Shown: in pieces, positions 1 to 7,326 of the stretch
Layout: each line of letters starts with the position of its first letter
Numbering within the stretch: position 1 is the stretch's first letter
Source of the DNA: an uncultured Ruminococcus sp.
GTDB taxonomy: Bacteria; Bacillota; Clostridia; Oscillospirales; Acutalibacteraceae
DNA length: 11,226 bases
Assembly: GCA_937892835.1 (NCBI GenBank)
Contig: CALBHM010000045.1
Location: 1-11,226, forward strand
Direction: 5' to 3'
The notes under the pieces: generated by a model
What the model was told of the DNA's origin: nothing
Databases searched by the model: none
The model's input: only the letters and a program-made list of their open reading frames with translations
Translations under genes and position numbers: made by a program

Positions 1-388
1 CCTCAACGTCGTCCGTCAGCGTCACAAAGCCGTGCAGGCAGCCCTTGGGGATAAAGAAAGATTTCTTATTTTCGCCCGAGAGAATAACCGAGGTCCACTT
101 CATATATGTCGGCGAGCCTTTTCTGATGTCGACGGCAACGTCCATTATCTCGCCTCTAACGCACGTAAGCAGCTTGCTCTGAGCGGTAGGGTTGACCTGG
201 CAATGCAAGCCTCTGAGCGTATCCTTCTCGGCGGAAAACGACCTGTTGTCCTGAACAAAATCAACATCTATGCCAACCTCGGCGAGCTTACGCTTGGAAT
301 ATGACTCCATAAACCAGCCCCTGTTGTCGCCGAAAACGTCCGGCTCAATTACTATTGCACCCGTTACTTCTGTTTCGTATGCTTTCAA
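1..388 (-). CDS. rfbC: dTDP-4-dehydrorhamnose 3,5-epimerase, 3' end missing
   Basis: RmlC-type cupin enzyme that epimerises C3 and C5 of dTDP-4-keto-6-deoxyglucose, the third step of dTDP-L-rhamnose synthesis in the cytoplasm. Only the first 129 codons are in the window; the family is usually about 180-190 residues, so roughly a third is lost beyond the left edge. Visible family signatures are an N-terminal strand with IEPDVFGDNRGWFMESY (residues 14-30), VQDNRSFS (45-52), the active-site motif RGLHCQ (59-64, catalytic His62) and PKGCLHGF (114-121). I chose a TTG start at 388-386. No ATG lies near it, AAAGGA at 403-398 gives a 9-base spacing, and TTG is followed directly by the conserved N-terminus. 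The ribosome site overlaps the rfbA stop codon (404-402), so the two genes are probably translationally linked. Family assignment is firm; the start is good but inferred. Confidence 0.93.
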   Translation of the reverse strand, partial: MKAYETEVTGAIVIEPDVFGDNRGWFMESYSKRKLAEVGIDVDFVQDNRSFSAEKDTLRGLHCQVNPTAQSKLLTCVRGEIMDVAVDIRKGSPTYMKWTSVILSGENKKSFFIPKGCLHGFVTLTDDVE

Positions 389-401
389 ATTTGTCAGTCC
401 T

Positions 402-1349
402 TTACATTTTTTCGTTTGAATACGGCGGCTCCTGCTCCGTACCCCAGCGAGGACGTTCACCCTGCTTGTCGGAATACATGATCTTACCCTCGGCAACTCT
501 CATAAGATGCTGACCGTAGGGTGATTTGCCGTACTGCTGTGCGGATTCGATAAGAGTTTTCTTTGAAATCCAGCGCATGTTATATGCGATCTCCTCGGGC
601 GCAGAAATCTGAATACCCTGGAGCTTTTCAATCGTTCTGATAAAATTCGCCGCTTCCATGAGATTATCGACTGTTCCCGTGTCGAGCCATGCGAAGCCTC
701 TGCCCATGAGCTTAATATCGAGGTCGCCGTTATCAAGATAAATCTGGTTGATATCCGTTATCTCAAGCTCTCCACGGGCGGACGGCTTAAGGCTCTTGGC
801 ATACTCGACAACCCTGTTATCGTAGAAATAAAGTCCGGTAATTGCGTAGTTTGACTTAGGCTCTTTCGGCTTTTCGACAATCTTCTTCGGCTTGCCCTTT
901 CTGTCGAATTCAACAACACCGAAAGCCTCGGGATTATCAACATAGTAGCCGAAAACGGTAGCCCTGTCCTTATTGAGGGCGGCCTGTCTGAGCATATGGC
1001 CGAAACCGCTGCCGTAGAAAATGTTATCGCCAAGAACCATTGCAACGCTGTCCTTGCCGATGAACTTTTCACCGATTATAAACGCCTGAGCGAGGCCCTC
1101 GGGTCTCTCCTGAACGGCATAGGAAAGCTTCAATCCGAACTGATGACCCGTTCCGAGAAGTCTTTCAAACTTCGGCGTGTCGTCCGGCGTTGAAATGATG
1201 AGAATTTCTCTGATGCCGGCAAGCATGAGCGTCGAAAGCGGATAATAAATCATCGGCTTGTCATAAACCGGTAAAAGCTGCTTACTGGTAACCATTGTCA
1301 AGGGATAAAGGCGAGTTCCCGAACCGCCTGCAAGTATGATTCCTTTCAT
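402..1349 (-). CDS. rfbA: glucose-1-phosphate thymidylyltransferase
   Basis: RmlA-type nucleotidyltransferase that joins dTTP and glucose-1-phosphate to dTDP-glucose, the first and feedback-controlled step of dTDP-rhamnose synthesis. The nucleotide-binding signature GGSGTRLYPLT lies at residues 8-18, followed by SKQLLPVYDKPMIYYPL (22-38), GDNIFYG (107-113) with the metal-binding Asp, EKP (159-161), EITDIN (196-201) and WLDTGT (221-226). At 315 residues it is longer than the usual 285-295. The extra 20 or so residues are a charged, Pro-rich tail after the normal YGQHL end (about 278-282). The start has GGAGG 9 bases upstream. It lies 29 bases after the fumarase gene and just before rfbC, so rfbA and rfbC form a sugar-nucleotide pair at the end of the visible operon. 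rfbB and rfbD are not in the window and may lie to the left. Confidence 0.97.
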   Translation of the reverse strand: MKGIILAGGSGTRLYPLTMVTSKQLLPVYDKPMIYYPLSTLMLAGIREILIISTPDDTPKFERLLGTGHQFGLKLSYAVQERPEGLAQAFIIGEKFIGKDSVAMVLGDNIFYGSGFGHMLRQAALNKDRATVFGYYVDNPEAFGVVEFDRKGKPKKIVEKPKEPKSNYAITGLYFYDNRVVEYAKSLKPSARGELEITDINQIYLDNGDLDIKLMGRGFAWLDTGTVDNLMEAANFIRTIEKLQGIQISAPEEIAYNMRWISKKTLIESAQQYGKSPYGQHLMRVAEGKIMYSDKQGERPRWGTEQEPPYSNEKM

Positions 1350-1378
1350 TACTTTTAACCTCCGTAATTATGTATCGG

Positions 1379-1915
1379 TTATTCGTGTTTTTCAAATAGA
1401 CTGCCCGAATGACAGTCGATTCCGACTATCAACGGAAATTTATCAAGTACAATTCGCTTGACCGATTCACAGCCAAGGTCGAAAAATGCAATTTCTTTAC
1501 ATTCTTTAACGCATTTTGCGGCGAGCGCACCGGCACCGCCGACGGCGCAAAGGTAAACTGCGTTATTCCTTACGATTGCGTCGCAAACGCCCTTGTCTCT
1601 GCCGCCCTTTCCTATCATCGCCGCCAAGCCCTTATCGAGAAGCAGCGGAGCAAAAGGATCCATTCTTCCCGAGGTTGTAGGGCCGCATGAGCCTATCGGA
1701 AGGCCATGCGGTGCAGGCGTCGGTCCTGCGTAGTAGATACATGCTCCGTCGAGGTCAAACGGCAGCTCGCCGCCCTCCTCAATGAGCTTGACTATTCTTT
1801 TATGCGCCGCATCTCTTGAGGTGTAAACAACTCCCGAGAGGATAACCCTATCCCCTGCGTGAAGCTCCTTTGCCCTCTCCTTAAGCTCGGATGCGTCCAA
1901 AATATATTCTGCCAT
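1379..1915 (-). CDS. class I fumarate hydratase, beta subunit (C-terminal domain type)
   Basis: This matches the small subunit of the iron-sulfur class I fumarase / L-tartrate dehydratase family, which with an alpha subunit interconverts fumarate and malate. Family motifs are GDRVILSGVVYTSRDAAHKR (21-40), IYYAGPTPAPHG (60-71), IGSCGPTTSGRMDPFAP (73-89), MIGKGG (99-104) and VYLCAVGGAGALAAK (120-134). The length of 178 residues fits the beta subunit. The [4Fe-4S] cluster is normally carried by the alpha subunit, and no alpha gene is in the window: upstream is a DivIVA-like gene and downstream is rfbA. Its ATG overlaps the upstream stop by one base (TAATG), and GGAG lies 8 bases before it, so coupling with the DivIVA-like gene is likely. 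Tartrate dehydratase or another hydro-lyase substrate cannot be excluded from sequence alone. Confidence 0.9.
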   Translation of the reverse strand: MAEYILDASELKERAKELHAGDRVILSGVVYTSRDAAHKRIVKLIEEGGELPFDLDGACIYYAGPTPAPHGLPIGSCGPTTSGRMDPFAPLLLDKGLAAMIGKGGRDKGVCDAIVRNNAVYLCAVGGAGALAAKCVKECKEIAFFDLGCESVKRIVLDKFPLIVGIDCHSGSLFEKHE

Positions 1916-2400
1916 TAACTCAACTCCCGAATAAGCTGTTGAAGTAATTCCTCCGCCTTCTGCGGATCGTCCTTCACCTTGTCAAGCTTCTTTGCCGCTT
2001 TTTTTATCTGCGACTGTGCGCTCTTTTTGAGCTTCGCCGCCGCAGCCTCGGCCGATTCAACCAGTTTGTCGCAGCGGTCTATTGTTTCCTGCGCCGCCTT
2101 TTTATCGGCGGAATCCTCAACCTGTTTTTTGAGCATTTCATATTTTGCTCTCATTTTCTTGGCATTTTCCTCGGCCTCGGAACATCTTGCGTCAAGCTCT
2201 TCCGCTTTTTTCTCGGCCTTTTCCGCCCTTTCCGAAAGCTCCCTGTTTTCCTCGGAAAGAGTTTTCACAAGCCTGTCCTTGTCCGAAATTATATTTTTAT
2301 ATTCCTGCTGAGTTTTTTTCAGCTGCTGAATATAGTTTATTACCGACTGACGGTCAAATCCGCCGAAGGGAGTTTTTTTGAAAAGAACTTCTTCTTTCAT
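1915..2400 (-). CDS. short DivIVA-like coiled-coil protein
   Basis: A 161-residue cytoplasmic protein whose N-terminus (residues 11-26) carries PFGGFDRQSVINYIQQ, resembling the start of DivIVA/GpsB domains, where a Phe/Gly turn inserts in membrane and is followed by a coiled coil. From about residue 27 to 120 the sequence is heptad-like and rich in Glu, Lys, Ala and Leu. The last 40 residues are a Lys/Ala-rich helix. An open frame extends 23 codons further upstream, but that part is Arg/Asn-rich, overlaps the preceding gene, and lacks the family look. I chose the ATG at 2400, which has AAGGAA 10 bases upstream (2416-2411). It sits 29 bases after the membrane protein gene and overlaps the fumarase beta gene by one base. 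A role in envelope or pole organisation with the membrane protein is inference. Confidence 0.8.
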   Translation of the reverse strand: MKEEVLFKKTPFGGFDRQSVINYIQQLKKTQQEYKNIISDKDRLVKTLSEENRELSERAEKAEKKAEELDARCSEAEENAKKMRAKYEMLKKQVEDSADKKAAQETIDRCDKLVESAEAAAAKLKKSAQSQIKKAAKKLDKVKDDPQKAEELLQQLIRELS

Positions 2401-2429
2401 GTTGCAATCATTCCTTTTCGCATTGTGAT

Positions 2430-4499
2430 TTAACCGATATACATTATCTCCGTCACGCCGTCGCCGCACTTAACGGCTCCGTTCTTCAGCGAATAGCAGT
2501 ACATTTCACCGCTTCCGCTCTTATAATTCTTGATATACGCAAAAGCGTCGTCGCTGTAAACAAAATTATTGAGATTAAGGTCGCTGTCAACAACGGCATA
2601 GCCTGTTCCGTCATAAATTCCTGCCGTGACAAGCTCCTCGGAGTTGCTCTGCCTTGTCAGAACTATCGTGAATGACTTGTTGACGGCAAAATAAGAATAA
2701 ACATTCTTACAAACCTCAACCTTGCCGCCCTTGGGCTGGAATTTGTAAAGGGTTCTCGCTCCCGCAGAGTCGAGTTTTTCGTAAAAAAGCGTATCCTCAG
2801 CCGCCGAGCAGTCGGACACATTCGAATCAATAAGCCGTCTGCTGCTCAGCTCGGCATTCTCGGCACTGCTGTAATAAAGCTCGCCGTCCGCAAGTCCGTA
2901 TATCGTACCCGAATCGGCCAAAATGAATTGAGTTTTATCCAAATCATATCCTTTAAGCTCATATTCAACCACGTTTGAGCCGTCATACCATGAGCAGAAG
3001 CTGCTGTCGCTGACCTCATACGAGCTTTGAACCGCATTGCGCACATAATCCATCGTTTTTTGCACGCTTGACTTCTTCGCCGTTTCAACAAGCGAATCCA
3101 TACTGATTATATTGCCTACGCCGATAACCGATTTTCTGTAAACCAGTCTCGGATCTCCCGACTTGGCGAATTCGATTATATTATCGAACGTTATGCCCGA
3201 TGCCAGTCTGTGCGAAGTGCCGTTACTGTACGCAAAGCATGTGTACTCGTCACCGACGGCAAGACCCAAATCAATCTTGTCCAGCTCCTCACGAAGCTGA
3301 TCCCGGAGCATTTTCAGCTCATATTGATTGAGTGCGGCATTGTATTTTGCCGTGTCGAGGACTTTTCTTTTGAAGATAAAGCCCTTTTCAACCATGTAAT
3401 CGCTTTCAACCGGTCTTTGAATCTTTTTATCGCTTTCATAATAATTGTCTGAAATAAAATCCTGCCAGTTGACATTTGATTTGTTCTTTGTGAAATAATA
3501 TAAATTGCCGCCGTAAACAAAATCGTTGAGATAAACCTCACTCACGTCGGCGCAAATTTCCGCAGCTTTTTCGTCACCCTTTACGGCATACACATTTACG
3601 TTTGTGCTGTTGCCCGTCGCCTGCGTGTAGAATATTTCGTAATCATTGCTGTCGCCGGCATACTTAACATGGCTTATGCCGCTGGCAACATTCTCGCTGT
3701 TTTCGCCAAACTTGGCTCTGTGCAGTGAATAAACATTGCTGCTTCGGCGTGTGAAATAAACTATATTTCCTACCGACGGTGGGAAATACTCCTCGACCGA
3801 TTCGGCAACCGTTTCGGCTCTTTGCAGCTCGGCGCTGTACATATAGCAGCTTGTGATGTTCGATTTTGTTATTCCGTAGCAGGCAAAGAGTCCGTCCTTG
3901 GTCGTTTTCCAGCCGTCGTCAATGCCTTTTTCAATGAATTTACCTTGCTTTTTCAGGGACTTTTTGCTGCCGACCTCAATCATTCTGAGGTCATATTTAC
4001 CCGTTGCGGACGCTGTGTTCCTGCTGAACCAGATATACATTCCGTCCGTCGAAACGGAGATTTCCCTTGCCTCGCCGATGTCGTAGCTTGTTCCGTCGGC
4101 AAGCTTAACCGTTGCGCTTTTATCCGTTGTGTTATAAACTGCGGCCACGGGAGAGGTGTTCCTGTCCGCCCTTGCCGCTCCGAAATACGCCCCTGCCATT
4201 GCGCTCGCAACAATGATAATAAGCGCAAGACACGCAACGAGCGTCTTTATCCTTGAATCCCTTTTTGAGGGAATTTTTTTCTTTTTTAATGTTGATTTTT
4301 TATCCGAATTTCTGCTGTCGGATTTTTTATTGCCGAAGTCAACGGCAATTTTCTCAGGCTCGGAAATGTCGTCAAGAGGCTGAATATCGCCCGAGAATTC
4401 CATTGCGTCATAAATTGGCAAAAGCTCAGACTCCTGAACTGCCTGAGCGTCATTTTCATATTCATCATTTGAAAGTCTGATGTTGTCGCTTTCTTTCAT
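2430..4499 (-). CDS. membrane-anchored protein of unknown function, possible beta-propeller exterior
   Basis: I do not recognise this 689-residue protein. Residues 1-55 are acidic and probably disordered. Residues 58-84 are rich in Lys, Arg and Ser (including LKKKK at 71-75), and one hydrophobic segment follows at about 86-109. The positive-inside rule puts the first 85 residues in the cytoplasm and about 580 outside. The exterior repeats short strand motifs ending in aromatic pairs, such as MYIWFSR, IVYFTRR, LYYFTKN, LYYSS, LFYEK and FAYIKNY, each followed by polar turns. That pattern is common in six- to eight-bladed propeller proteins but is not proof. A helical stretch near residues 365-410 breaks it. 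No catalytic motif, sortase signal or lipobox is seen. GGAG lies 6 bases before the ATG, and the 98-base gap upstream suggests it may start its own transcript. It is paired with a DivIVA-like gene downstream. Confidence 0.75.
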   Translation of the reverse strand: MKESDNIRLSNDEYENDAQAVQESELLPIYDAMEFSGDIQPLDDISEPEKIAVDFGNKKSDSRNSDKKSTLKKKKIPSKRDSRIKTLVACLALIIIVASAMAGAYFGAARADRNTSPVAAVYNTTDKSATVKLADGTSYDIGEAREISVSTDGMYIWFSRNTASATGKYDLRMIEVGSKKSLKKQGKFIEKGIDDGWKTTKDGLFACYGITKSNITSCYMYSAELQRAETVAESVEEYFPPSVGNIVYFTRRSSNVYSLHRAKFGENSENVASGISHVKYAGDSNDYEIFYTQATGNSTNVNVYAVKGDEKAAEICADVSEVYLNDFVYGGNLYYFTKNKSNVNWQDFISDNYYESDKKIQRPVESDYMVEKGFIFKRKVLDTAKYNAALNQYELKMLRDQLREELDKIDLGLAVGDEYTCFAYSNGTSHRLASGITFDNIIEFAKSGDPRLVYRKSVIGVGNIISMDSLVETAKKSSVQKTMDYVRNAVQSSYEVSDSSFCSWYDGSNVVEYELKGYDLDKTQFILADSGTIYGLADGELYYSSAENAELSSRRLIDSNVSDCSAAEDTLFYEKLDSAGARTLYKFQPKGGKVEVCKNVYSYFAVNKSFTIVLTRQSNSEELVTAGIYDGTGYAVVDSDLNLNNFVYSDDAFAYIKNYKSGSGEMYCYSLKNGAVKCGDGVTEIMYIG

Positions 4500-4505
4500 C
4501 TTTTT

Positions 4506-4509
4506 CTCC
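4506..4509 (-). promoter_or_regulatory. ribosome binding site of the membrane protein gene
   Basis: GGAG lies 6 bases before the ATG at 4499 and only a few bases after the 3' arm of the hairpin at 4514-4543. The close packing means folding or unfolding of that hairpin could affect ribosome access. The site supports the ATG chosen. Confidence 0.65.
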
Positions 4510-4513
4510 GAGT

Positions 4514-4543
4514 CCCGTTCCGCCCGAAGCCGAGCGAAACGGG
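4514..4543 (-). promoter_or_regulatory. strong hairpin in the leader of the membrane protein gene
   Basis: Inverted repeat with 13-base arms (4531-4543 and 4514-4526) and a 4-base loop (GCTT on the transcript strand). Read as minus-strand RNA, all 13 positions pair, two of them as G:U wobbles. On the plus strand those same positions would be C/A mismatches, so the structure is best formed by the transcript of this operon. The transcript continues with ACTCGGAG rather than a run of U, so this is not a standard intrinsic terminator. It could be a processing or stability element between the transketolase and the membrane protein gene, or a translational control element. Confidence 0.6.
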
Positions 4544-4569
4544 GTTAATAGATTTAATCAAGGTAATGG

Positions 4570-4583
4570 CCGTAATTATACGG
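4570..4583 (-). promoter_or_regulatory. possible promoter -10 element within a small palindrome
   Basis: The 14-base sequence CCGTATAATTACGG is an inverted repeat with 5-base arms, and on the minus strand it contains TATAAT (4580-4575), a perfect sigma-A -10 hexamer. At 16 to 18 bases upstream of it I find no hexamer like TTGACA, and there is no clear TGn extension. The palindrome could also be a small operator. It lies in the only gap in the window long enough for a promoter. This is a weak call based on one hexamer and position. Confidence 0.28.
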
Positions 4584-4597
4584 TGCTGCCCTAATAA

Positions 4598-5545
4598 TTA
4601 TTTCATTGAAACGGCTTTCTTAGCCTTTTCAACAATGTTTGAAGCGCAAAGGCCGTAAATCTTAAGCATCTCAACTGCCGGACCTGAGCCGCCGAACTTA
4701 TCCTCAACGCCGACTCTGACAACGGGAACAGGCTTGCCCTCGCAGACAACCTCTGTAACCGCAGAACCGAGACCGCCGATAATGCTGTGCTCCTCGGCCG
4801 TAACGATTGCACCCGTCTCCTCAGCCGCCTTAAGAATGATTTCCTTATCAATCGGCTTGATGGTGTGGATATTGATAACTCTTGCCGAGATACCCTCTTC
4901 CTTGAGCATATCCTTGGCAATCATAGCCTCATTTACCATAAGACCTGTTGCAACGATCGTAACGTCGCTGCCCTCTGCAAGCTCGATGCCCTTGCCGATC
5001 TCAAACTCATAAGTATCGGGATCATTGAAGCGTGGAACGGCGAGTCTGCCGAATCGGAGATAAACCGGTCCCTCGTACTCTGCCGCTGCAAAAACAGCTG
5101 CACGAGCCTCTACGTCGTCCGCCGGGTTGATGATCGTCATGCCCGGGATAGTTCTCATGAGAGCGATATCCTCGCAGCACTGATGGCTTGCGCCGTCCTC
5201 ACCGACCGAAATGCCGGCATGAGTTGCGCCGAGCTTAACGTTGAGGTGGGGATATCCGATTGTGTTTCTGACCTGCTCGAAAGCACGGCCTGCAAGGAAC
5301 ATTGCGAAGGAGCTTGCGAAAACGGTGTGACCCGTTGTTGCAAGACCTGCGGCAACGCCTACCATATTACACTCGGCAATTCCTGCGTCGAAGAATCTCT
5401 CCGGGAATGCCTTTTTAAACATACCTGTCTTGGTTGCGGCTGCAAGATCGGCGTCCATAACAATGAGGCTCTCGTCCTTCTCGCCAAGCTCAACCAAAGC
5501 TTTACCGTAAGCTTCTCTTGTTGCTGTTTTGATTACGTCTGCCAT
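4598..5545 (-). CDS. transketolase, C-terminal subunit
   Basis: The C-terminal half of a split transketolase, carrying the pyrimidine-binding and C-terminal domains. It works with the N-terminal subunit encoded just upstream to move two-carbon units between sugar phosphates in the non-oxidative pentose phosphate pathway. Residues 53-68 hold FDAGIAECNMVGVAAG, in which Glu58 is the expected thiamine-activating glutamate. TIGYPHLNVKLGATHAGISVGEDG lies at about 95-118, SHQCCEDIALMRTIPGM at 120-136, and the C-terminal domain begins near residue 185. The length of 315 residues is normal for this half, and DXS is less likely because the partner half is of transketolase type. The ATG follows the upstream stop by 3 bases, and its GGAGG site lies in the last codons of the upstream gene, so translation is likely coupled and the subunits made in equal amounts. 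Confidence 0.95.
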   Translation of the reverse strand: MADVIKTATREAYGKALVELGEKDESLIVMDADLAAATKTGMFKKAFPERFFDAGIAECNMVGVAAGLATTGHTVFASSFAMFLAGRAFEQVRNTIGYPHLNVKLGATHAGISVGEDGASHQCCEDIALMRTIPGMTIINPADDVEARAAVFAAAEYEGPVYLRFGRLAVPRFNDPDTYEFEIGKGIELAEGSDVTIVATGLMVNEAMIAKDMLKEEGISARVINIHTIKPIDKEIILKAAEETGAIVTAEEHSIIGGLGSAVTEVVCEGKPVPVVRVGVEDKFGGSGPAVEMLKIYGLCASNIVEKAKKAVSMK

Positions 5546-5548
5546 CTC

Positions 5549-6391
5549 TTACGCCTCCAATTCTGCAAGTTGTGCCTTAAGCTCGTTCATAGCCTGCTCA
5601 TACTGCTCGGCATTCGGAGCTGTACCATGCCATGAGCACTGATCCTCCATAAAGGAAACGCCCTTGCCCTTGACTGTCTTTGCGATAATCGCTGTGGGCT
5701 TACCCTTGAACTCGGCTGCTGCCTTGAAAGCTGCGTCGATCTCGTCAAATGAATGACCGTAGATTTCAATAACGTTCCAGCCGAATGCACTGAACTTTTC
5801 GGGAATCGGGTAAGGAGAGTTAACCTCTGCGATTGAACCGTCAATCTGGAGATTGTTGTTATCAACAACGGCGCAGAGATTGTCAAGTCCCTTGGCTGCG
5901 GCAAACATAGCTGCCTCCCAAACCTGACCCTCTTCGATTTCACCGTCGCCGAGAACAGTGTAAACTCTGTAATCCTTCTTATCAAGCTTTCCTGCGAGAG
6001 CCATGCCGACTGCCGTAGAAATACCCTGGCCGAGTGAGCCTGTGCTCATGTCAACGCCCGGGGTGCGATTCATGCTCGGGTGGCCCTGGAGCATTGCGCC
6101 CGGCTTACGAAGATTCTTAATTTCCGATACGGGGAAGAAACCCTTGTTTGCGAGAACCGCATAGAGAGCCGGAGCCGTATGACCCTTTGAAAGAACAAAT
6201 CTGTCTCTGTTCTCATCCTTGGGATTTTTCGGATCTACATTCATGTGGTCGAAATAAAGATATGTGAGAATATCCGCTACCGAGAGCGATCCGCCCGGGT
6301 GACCCGACTTTGCATTGAACACACCTTCGATTACGCCCATACGAACCGTACAAGCCTTAATCTGTAATTGTTTTTTAGTTACTGCGTCCAA
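5549..6391 (-). CDS. transketolase, N-terminal subunit
   Basis: The thiamine diphosphate-binding half of a split transketolase, 280 residues. The cofactor motif runs from GDG (148-150) through 27 residues to NNN (178-180). Other family signatures are SGHPGGSLS (29-37), DRFVLSKGHTAPALYA (63-78), GSLGQGIS (118-125), KTVKGKGVSFMED (238-250) and WHG (254-256). The start is TTG at 6391-6389, supported by GGAGGTG at 6403-6397 with the GGAGG core 7 bases from the start. The first in-frame ATG is residue 18, inside the conserved N-terminal helix, so it is too late. The gene follows the pseudouridine synthase by 14 bases, which places central carbon metabolism in the same transcription unit as the division and lipoprotein genes. 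The C-terminal partner follows 3 bases downstream. Confidence 0.95.
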   Translation of the reverse strand: MDAVTKKQLQIKACTVRMGVIEGVFNAKSGHPGGSLSVADILTYLYFDHMNVDPKNPKDENRDRFVLSKGHTAPALYAVLANKGFFPVSEIKNLRKPGAMLQGHPSMNRTPGVDMSTGSLGQGISTAVGMALAGKLDKKDYRVYTVLGDGEIEEGQVWEAAMFAAAKGLDNLCAVVDNNNLQIDGSIAEVNSPYPIPEKFSAFGWNVIEIYGHSFDEIDAAFKAAAEFKGKPTAIIAKTVKGKGVSFMEDQCSWHGTAPNAEQYEQAMNELKAQLAELEA

Positions 6392-6396
6392 AAAAA

Positions 6397-6403
6397 CACC
6401 TCC
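6397..6403 (-). promoter_or_regulatory. ribosome binding site deciding a TTG start
   Basis: GGAGGTG on the minus strand lies just before the TTG start of the transketolase N-terminal subunit and just after the stop codon of the pseudouridine synthase (6408-6406). It is strong and correctly spaced (GGAGG core 7 bases away), which decides for the TTG over the in-frame ATG 17 codons later. Confidence 0.8.
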
Positions 6404-6405
6404 AA

Positions 6406-7326
6406 TTATTCGCTTAAATTTTGTTTTTTCAAGAAATCCTTAAAATAATCCGGAACATCTGCACTGAACTCAAGGTATCTTCCGTCTCTCGGGTGCTTAA
6501 ACCCGATCAAGCCTGCGTGCAGACACTGTCCGTTCAATGAGGTCACTCCGTTCTTCGGCCCGTAAATATTGTCTCCGGCAACCGGGTGGCCGATATAGGC
6601 CATGTGAACTCTTATCTGATGAGTTCTGCCCGTTTCAAGAGTAACCTTAATATATGCAAATTTCTCATTCTGATCGATCACTTCATAATGAGAAACGGCA
6701 TCCTTGGAATTTTGATAGATAACGCACATTTTTTTCCTGTCATTGGGATTCCTGCCGATCGGTGCATTGACCGTTCCACTCAGCTCCTTGAAATGACCGT
6801 GCACTACCGCCCTGTATTGCCTGGTAAAGCTATGCTCCTTGATCTGAGCGGCAAGCTTTTCATGGGCAAAATCGTTCTTGGCAACTATTAAAAGTCCGCT
6901 TGTGTTCTTGTCGATACGGTGAACGATTCCGGGTCGGATAACTCCGTTGATTCCCGAAAGACTGCTTCCGCAATGGTAAAGCAATGCGTTGACAAGCGTT
7001 CCGTCGTAATTGCCGGCCGCCGGGTGAACAACCATTCCCCTCGGCTTGTTGACAACCAGCAGATCGTCGTCCTCATAGATGATATCAAGAGGAATGTTCT
7101 CGGGCTTCGCCTCAATCGTTTTAAGCTCCGGCATAGAGAAGCTTATCTCATCGCCGATTGAAACTCTGAACGATTTTGAAACAGGCTTGCCGTTGACCCT
7201 GACCTCGCCGTCGTCAATAATATGCTGGATATGCGAACGGGTAAAATCGGAGCATAAATCCGACAGCGTTTTGTCAATTCTCTCCCCTGCAAAATCCGAA
7301 TCAATACGGAAGAAAAAATCACTCAT
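6406..7326 (-). CDS. rluD: RluA/RluD-family 23S rRNA pseudouridine synthase
   Basis: A 306-residue enzyme that converts uridine to pseudouridine in RNA. Residues about 13-62 form an S4 RNA-binding domain (RIDKTLSDL, then a DGEVRVNGKPV turn at 39-49). The catalytic domain follows, with VNKPRGMVVHPAAG (92-105), the active-site motif HRIDKNTSGLL (136-146, catalytic Asp139), RQYRAVVHG (169-177), ETGRTHQIRVHMAYIGHPVAGD (231-252) and LHAG (269-272). The frame is open 13 codons further upstream, but I chose ATG 7326, which begins the typical N-terminus and has GGTGAG just upstream. It overlaps the lspA stop by 8 bases (ATGAGTGA). The lspA-RluD pairing is common in Firmicutes (Bacillus ylyB follows lspA). 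The family is clear; whether it modifies the same positions as E. coli RluD is not shown. Confidence 0.94.
   Translation of the reverse strand: MSDFFFRIDSDFAGERIDKTLSDLCSDFTRSHIQHIIDDGEVRVNGKPVSKSFRVSIGDEISFSMPELKTIEAKPENIPLDIIYEDDDLLVVNKPRGMVVHPAAGNYDGTLVNALLYHCGSSLSGINGVIRPGIVHRIDKNTSGLLIVAKNDFAHEKLAAQIKEHSFTRQYRAVVHGHFKELSGTVNAPIGRNPNDRKKMCVIYQNSKDAVSHYEVIDQNEKFAYIKVTLETGRTHQIRVHMAYIGHPVAGDNIYGPKNGVTSLNGQCLHAGLIGFKHPRDGRYLEFSADVPDYFKDFLKKQNLSE

Noticed and set aside
32..304. 90-codon plus-strand open frame at the left edge
   Set aside because: The minus strand here encodes clear RfbC motifs (RGLHCQ, PKGCLHGF), so this frame is a shadow.
2401..2469. Upstream start for the short DivIVA-like gene
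   Set aside because: The extra 23 residues are Arg/Asn-rich, overlap the end of the membrane protein gene, and precede the typical DivIVA-like N-terminus that has its own ribosome site.
4514..4543. Intrinsic terminator after the transketolase genes
   Set aside because: The hairpin is strong but is followed by ACTCGGAG on the transcript strand and by no T run on the plus strand, so it lacks the terminator U tract.
4787..5635. 282-codon plus-strand open frame opposite the two transketolase genes
   Set aside because: It crosses the junction of two firmly identified genes on the other strand, is rich in Cys and Ser, and has no recognisable domain.
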